A stretch of DNA of 64,000 bases from Diospyros lotus. Lineage: Eukaryota > Streptophyta > Magnoliopsida > Ericales > Ebenaceae. Shown here piece by piece: positions 62,601-64,000 of the stretch. Under the pieces are notes generated by a model. The model was not told where the DNA came from. It saw only the letters and a program-made list of their open reading frames with translations, and did not search any database. The stretch is from contig NC_068351.1 of NCBI RefSeq assembly GCF_014633365.1, forward strand, positions 13,522,907-13,586,906, in the 5' to 3' direction. Within the stretch, counting starts at the first letter, position 1. Each line of letters opens with the position of its first letter. A program made the translations under genes and the position numbers.

Positions 62601-63332
62601 CTTAAGACTGAAAATAAAAACTATGACAGAAAGACACACAAAATTATAACGGAGGGCAGTATCCCTGAAGTGAATTTGGGCAAATGTCAGCAAGAAATTA
62701 CTCACATCAAGCCTGGGGTTTTCTACATTGCTGCCTATTGCTATATGAAGTTCGTCAGACAAAAAATGTAGGTCCAATTGCTCGGTAAGTGCTAAACTGT
62801 TACTTGAACAACTGATACCATGAGCACTGCCATCTAAAATGTATCCTGTTGGATTAAGAAAGTCTCTGATAACTTCCTCTGAGTTCCCTTCAGACAAACT
62901 ATTTGTATCACTGAAAATCAGTGGATGTTTTGCATGTTGAACAGCACAAGAAGGTTGGTTTTGTGATGAGGGATGTGGTAGAAATGGTAGATTGCCCAGT
63001 CGCTGTTGATTTTCAGAGCTAGATGAAGATGACAAGTACAAACTGGTACAAAACATAGATGAACGAGAAAATGTGCTTTTAGAGTGTTGATTATCAGAAC
63101 CACACGACACACAAATCTTCTCGAGTTGAAGTGTAGACGAACTCATGGAACTGGGGAGACTATTTGGGTCTTTGCATACTTTAGATAATGAGCATTCACC
63201 AGCATAAAAACTTTGACATTCTGCTTCAACACTTGATATATTATGAACTGGAGACAGCAACCCGCAACAAGAGTGCGTCATTCCCTTCGCAGGCTCCGTA
63301 TGCTCTGGAAAGATGAAACTGCGATGATTCAT
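38326..63332 (-). CDS. PHL6: MYB-CC (PHR1-like) transcription factor, seven coding exons
   Basis: Nuclear GARP-type MYB-CC regulator; relatives bind P1BS-like sites and take part in phosphate-related control. Exons: 63332-62706, 62484-62277, 61634-61558, 61464-61425, 56767-56695, 56606-56537, 38640-38326. All junctions are GT-AG and phases match, giving 469 residues. The N-terminal half is Ser-rich ([38 protein letters not shown]). The MYB domain is at ~254-313 ([18 protein letters not shown], then [20 protein letters not shown]). The coiled coil with the family motif is at ~343-390 ([14 protein letters not shown]). The C-terminus is Ser/Pro-rich. ATG 63332 is the first Met after an acceptor (ATTATCAG) and opens the conserved N-terminus, so a 5' UTR intron is likely. 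Two introns are swollen by transposons (4,657 and 17,896 bp). The symbol rests on the N-terminal motifs and could be a close paralogue. Confidence 0.9.
38940..40384 (+). mobile_element. Old non-autonomous LTR element in PHL6 intron 6
   Basis: Two diverged direct repeats, about 38940-39263 and 39940-40384, share GGCAGTTGCCTATA-ATA (TATA region), GATTTACAATTTT-TCCAT, GGTTTGTAGTTTT-TCCA-TCAAAAGCTACA and a GTGTGTGATGTG-GATC end. About 680 bp lie between them without coding capacity. The outer ends are not sharp and no target duplication was found. Confidence 0.55.
40385..41484. other. PHL6 intron 6 sequence without recognised elements
   Basis: Intronic DNA. Short frames here have no protein features I recognise. 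Confidence 0.5.
41490..41767 (+). repeat. Solo LTR in PHL6 intron 6
   Basis: 278 bp from TGTTAGGACCCGGGG to AAGGGCTTGACA. Flanking pentamers CTATT (41485-41489) and CTATC (41768-41772) match at four of five bases. It contains CT-rich leader sequence near 41670 and has no coding part. Confidence 0.7.
41983..42265 (-). mobile_element. Gypsy G5, protease tail (left of the G1 insertion)
   Basis: The minus strand reads [12 protein letters not shown], then [38 protein letters not shown] and VTLQGDPS, the protease-to-polymerase segment of a Gypsy element, with stops. It continues directly from 47808-48704 once the plus-strand Gypsy G1 is removed. Nothing of the G5 polymerase or integrase is seen further left, so G5 is truncated. 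Confidence 0.85.
42266..42657 (+). repeat. 5' LTR of G1
   Basis: Starts TGTCACAAGAGG, ends AGGCCGTGACA; TATA-like TTGTATAAATTG near 42450. TGTCA/TGACA tips. Confidence 0.92.
42770..43860 (+). pseudogene. G1 Gag
   Basis: Capsid and nucleocapsid protein. An N-terminal coiled part ([20 protein letters not shown]) leads to the retrotransposon Gag domain ([55 protein letters not shown]). Disabled by TAG at 42962, a frameshift near 43555 and a TGA at 43813-43815 inside the zinc knuckle ([17 protein letters not shown]). Confidence 0.85.
43861..44345 (+). pseudogene. G1 aspartic protease
   Basis: Cuts the polyprotein in the particle. Active site [16 protein letters not shown] (DSG), then [11 protein letters not shown] and a TAG where the family has Trp, followed by [12 protein letters not shown]. 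Same frame as the end of Gag. Confidence 0.85.
44561..45908 (+). pseudogene. G1 reverse transcriptase and RNase H
   Basis: Reads [20 protein letters not shown], then a [51 protein letters not shown] (catalytic DD), VEYLGHII. A 19-bp tandem duplication (45250-45287) then shifts the frame. RNase H follows: [46 protein letters not shown]. Several stops and shifts. Confidence 0.85.
45966..47385 (+). pseudogene. G1 integrase with C-terminal chromodomain
   Basis: Zinc-binding region near 46170-46280 ([15 protein letters not shown]), core near 46330-46870 ([49 protein letters not shown]), then a chromodomain at 47125-47385 ([41 protein letters not shown]). Chromodomains of this class direct integration toward marked chromatin. 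Multiple stops. Confidence 0.85.
47414..47807 (+). repeat. 3' LTR of G1
   Basis: Starts TGTCACGAGAGG, ends AGGCCGTGACA; pairs with 42266-42657. Confidence 0.92.
47808..48704 (-). mobile_element. Gypsy G5, Gag C-terminus and protease start
   Basis: From right to left: [20 protein letters not shown], the zinc knuckle [14 protein letters not shown], then the protease active site [13 protein letters not shown] and VLVQKLGL. The text continues beyond G1 at 42265 as [10 protein letters not shown], and on the right beyond C3 at 54291. The open frame is 234 codons. Confidence 0.88.
48705..48938 (+). repeat. 5' LTR of C3
   Basis: TGTTGAAGAGAATG to TTTCTAACTTACA; promoter-like GCATATATAAGC near 48826. 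Confidence 0.92.
48962..50272 (+). pseudogene. C3 Gag and protease start
   Basis: Starts ATG 48962. [75 protein letters not shown], a Gly/Arg-rich tail, then the knuckle [14 protein letters not shown] with its last Cys changed. The protease site reads DSRATNHIT, so the catalytic Gly is Arg. Stops at 49142, 49261, 49826 and 50102. It is cut off by the solo LTR. Confidence 0.85.
50278..50887 (+). repeat. Solo LTR inserted in C3
   Basis: 610 bp from TGTTGAAGTTTGCC to AGGTTAACA with perfect duplications ATACC (50273-50277, 50888-50892). TATA box CTCTATAAATAAGAGG near 50450 and AATAAAAGG near 50653. Same family and same relative direction as 3519-4123. Removal with one duplicate restores the C3 frame as [12 protein letters not shown]. 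Confidence 0.92.
50893..52175 (+). pseudogene. C3 GAG-pre-integrase and integrase
   Basis: [11 protein letters not shown], frameshift, [31 protein letters not shown], then [33 protein letters not shown] (Asp), [10 protein letters not shown] (Asp) and [10 protein letters not shown] (Glu): all three catalytic acids present. A stop replaces Trp after KFW-type text at 51798. Continues [40 protein letters not shown] and [16 protein letters not shown]. Confidence 0.85.
52248..53960 (+). pseudogene. C3 reverse transcriptase and RNase H
   Basis: [29 protein letters not shown] [20 protein letters not shown], a stop at 52731, [41 protein letters not shown] (catalytic YVDD), [20 protein letters not shown], a stop and frameshift near 53390, then RNase H with [35 protein letters not shown] and [20 protein letters not shown]. 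Confidence 0.87.
54050..54290 (+). repeat. 3' LTR of C3
   Basis: TGTTGAAGAGAATG to TTTCCAACTTACA; pairs with 48705-48938, with a 3-bp and a 4-bp length difference. Confidence 0.92.
54296..54726 (-). mobile_element. Gypsy G5, primer-binding site and Gag N-terminus
   Basis: The minus strand has primer-binding site TGGTATCAAAGC (54726-54715), then [20 protein letters not shown], a stop, and [20 protein letters not shown] through [20 protein letters not shown] to FEVNQLE at the C3 insertion point. The frame continues on the other side of C3 at 48704. Confidence 0.85.
54729..55070 (-). repeat. 5' LTR of G5, outer end uncertain
   Basis: The minus strand ends AAGTCCATCA next to the primer-binding site and has a TATA-type CTATAAATAGGG near 54890. 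The start of U3 is not clear; the right limit is a guess. Confidence 0.5.
55071..56188. other. PHL6 intron 6, unassigned
   Basis: Intronic sequence with GA/CT-rich stretches (55460-55510). No gene recognised; open frames at 54998-55316 have no familiar features. Confidence 0.5.
56189..56279. repeat. 45-bp tandem duplication
   Basis: Two adjacent copies of a unit starting ACATAAAACAC and ending GTAAATTCAGT, differing by about one base and a 1-bp length change, in PHL6 intron 6. Confidence 0.9.
56537..56606 (-). CDS. PHL6: PHL6-like exon 6, MYB-CC coiled coil
   Basis: 70 bp: [20 protein letters not shown] then QLE, acceptor AATTATAG, donor GAG/GTATCC. The canonical LRMQ is LCMQ. The next intron is 17,896 bp. 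Confidence 0.92.
56695..56767 (-). CDS. PHL6: PHL6-like exon 5
   Basis: 73 bp: [20 protein letters not shown] then GRRKG, acceptor GGTTTAG, donor GG/GTAAAG. Confidence 0.9.
56914..58325 (+). mobile_element. Small non-autonomous LTR retrotransposon in PHL6 intron 4
   Basis: 1,412 bp with direct LTRs at 56914-57114 (201 bp) and 58152-58325 (174 bp), both TGTTAAAAATAATCATCATA to TTTCTTTTAACA with TATA box TCTATAAATACTC. A primer-binding site TGGTATTAGAGCC follows the first LTR and a polypurine tract GAGGGGGGATG precedes the second. The 1,037-bp interior has no Gag or Pol frame. Flanks TTATCT and TTTTCT match at five of six bases, so the duplication is only tentative. Confidence 0.85.
58326..59399. 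other. PHL6 intron 4, unassigned
   Basis: No gene recognised. A GA microsatellite lies at 58684-58700. Confidence 0.5.
59400..59960 (-). mobile_element. 5'-truncated L1-type LINE, 3' end
   Basis: The minus strand encodes the C-terminal end common to plant L1 polymerases: [24 protein letters not shown] text, then [52 protein letters not shown]. Stops and a frameshift interrupt it. Only this terminal part of the element is present, as usual for truncated insertions. Confidence 0.85.
59961..60890. other. PHL6 intron 4, unassigned
   Basis: Holds a poly-C run (60267-60287) and a TC microsatellite (60869-60892). No gene recognised. Confidence 0.5.
60893..61060 (-). mobile_element. Second L1-type LINE 3' end
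   Basis: The minus strand reads [20 protein letters not shown] and SYKGLVKD, the diverged counterpart of [10 protein letters not shown]...IKYMGLIE above, followed by the same 3' end CACATAGTGGGG as at 59433. Short relic. Confidence 0.7.
61425..61464 (-). CDS. PHL6: PHL6-like exon 4, end of MYB domain
   Basis: 40 bp: [13 protein letters not shown] plus one base; acceptor TTTCTACAG, donor GTAACC. The 4,657-bp intron that follows contains a small LTR element and two LINE ends. Confidence 0.93.
61558..61634 (-). CDS. PHL6: PHL6-like exon 3, MYB recognition part
   Basis: 77 bp: [20 protein letters not shown] then KSHLQ, between acceptor ATATATAG and donor CAG/GTTGTA. Confidence 0.93.
62277..62484 (-). 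CDS. PHL6: PHL6-like exon 2, linker and first MYB helix
   Basis: Begins EIYEAPEDL after acceptor CTGAAG, ends in KLDGAE plus one base of the next codon at donor GTAAGT. Contains [19 protein letters not shown]; a usual Arg of the HERF motif is Cys here. Confidence 0.9.
62706..63332 (-). CDS. PHL6: PHL6-like exon 1 (coding), N-terminal region
   Basis: 209 codons from [11 protein letters not shown] to NPRLD, ending at donor GAT/GTGAGT. Rich in Ser, with no known DNA-binding domain. Confidence 0.9.
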
Positions 63333-63337
63333 GGCCC

Positions 63338-64000
63338 CTGATAATAGCAAAACATTTCATCTGCTCCATCAAATATAGAGATGCAACATGTCATAGTCGC
63401 CATAAGACTTTGATTGGTAAATATCTGAAAAGTGATACAGATGCATGAGTAAAATGAAATAAGGACCTACTCATACTCAGTATATGAAATGAAATGAGGA
63501 CATAAGTTATGGACAAGTTCAAAACCCACCAGAACAGCCCCTGCAGGAACGAGGGTGATTCAAGGTGGTTTAAATTTTTAATTCTGATGGAGGATGCATG
63601 AAAAACTTCAATTCCTAAAGTGAATTAGTCAACAATATTCAAGTGACAATTTCCCATTTCTCTGGGCAAAAATTTCTCAACCAGAGGCACATTAATTTAA
63701 GATAATGGACCTCAACTTAGCCCATGACTAAGAAGGCAGAAGGTTATAAATCAAATGTTTTCGGATTAAAATTTGGTCCTACAATTTAATATACGCTCCA
63801 GGTAGTACCACTGAACAGTTCCTGAAGCACCAGAAAAACACATAAAGAACCATAGACACAATGTTAGTCTAGCCATTTTAAACGTCAACACATTATTAGA
63901 ACTTCTAGCATGGCAGAATCCTTCCCACTGCATGTTGTGGTTCTGATCATCAGCCCAAAAACTGACTTATAAATCAGGAAAGAACAGGCTCACATTGACT
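63338..64000 (-). other. 5' untranslated region or first intron of the PHL6-like gene
   Basis: The sequence left of ATG 63332 ends in a good acceptor (TTTTGCTATTATCAG), so most of this stretch is probably a 5' intron, with the transcription start outside the window. No other gene recognised. Confidence 0.5.

Noticed and set aside
1..64000. CRISPR arrays, rRNA or tRNA genes
   Set aside because: No regularly spaced repeats, rRNA segments or cloverleaf-type genes were noticed; the tRNA-like matches are retrotransposon primer-binding sites.

Overview
The window is nuclear DNA from an angiosperm, most likely a woody dicot with a large, repeat-rich genome. The evidence is a spliced MYB-CC transcription factor gene with very long introns, plant lineages of Copia and chromodomain Gypsy retrotransposons, a FAR1-type Mutator-like element, plant L1 LINE ends and a captured piece of a chloroplast RNA-binding protein gene. 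I cannot name the species.

Layout. 1-12.5 kb is a pile of nested, decayed LTR retrotransposons: a plus-strand Copia split by a minus-strand Copia, then a second plus-strand Copia cut short next to a minus-strand Gypsy. 12.5-16.3 kb is AT-rich spacer with microsatellites and a weak candidate for a tiny spliced gene (13.07-14.15 kb). At 16.3-24.9 kb a Gypsy relic has, in its 5' LTR, a full-length Mutator-like element (17651-24611) with a perfect 9-bp target duplication, TIRs of about 410 bp, a decayed FAR1-family transposase and an intron-bearing fragment of a chloroplast ribonucleoprotein gene. 25.2-27.4 kb is a 2.1-kb solo LTR with a perfect 5-bp duplication. 28-34.5 kb is a decayed minus-strand Gypsy split by a 769-bp hAT-type element with an 8-bp duplication. 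34.5-37.7 kb is AT-rich spacer.

38.3-63.3 kb is one host gene on the minus strand, a MYB-CC (PHR1-like) factor close to PHL6. Seven coding exons give 469 residues with canonical splice sites and no disabling change. Its last intron is 17,896 bp and holds a minus-strand Gypsy that was itself entered by a complete chromodomain Gypsy (42266-47807) and a complete Copia (48705-54290); the Copia carries a solo LTR. Intron 4 (4.66 kb) holds a 1.4-kb non-autonomous LTR element and two 5'-truncated LINE ends. The window stops within the 5' untranslated region or first intron of this gene.

Most transposon reading frames are broken. Boundaries were read by eye from terminal dinucleotides, primer-binding sites, polypurine tracts and target duplications; where those are missing the ends are approximate.
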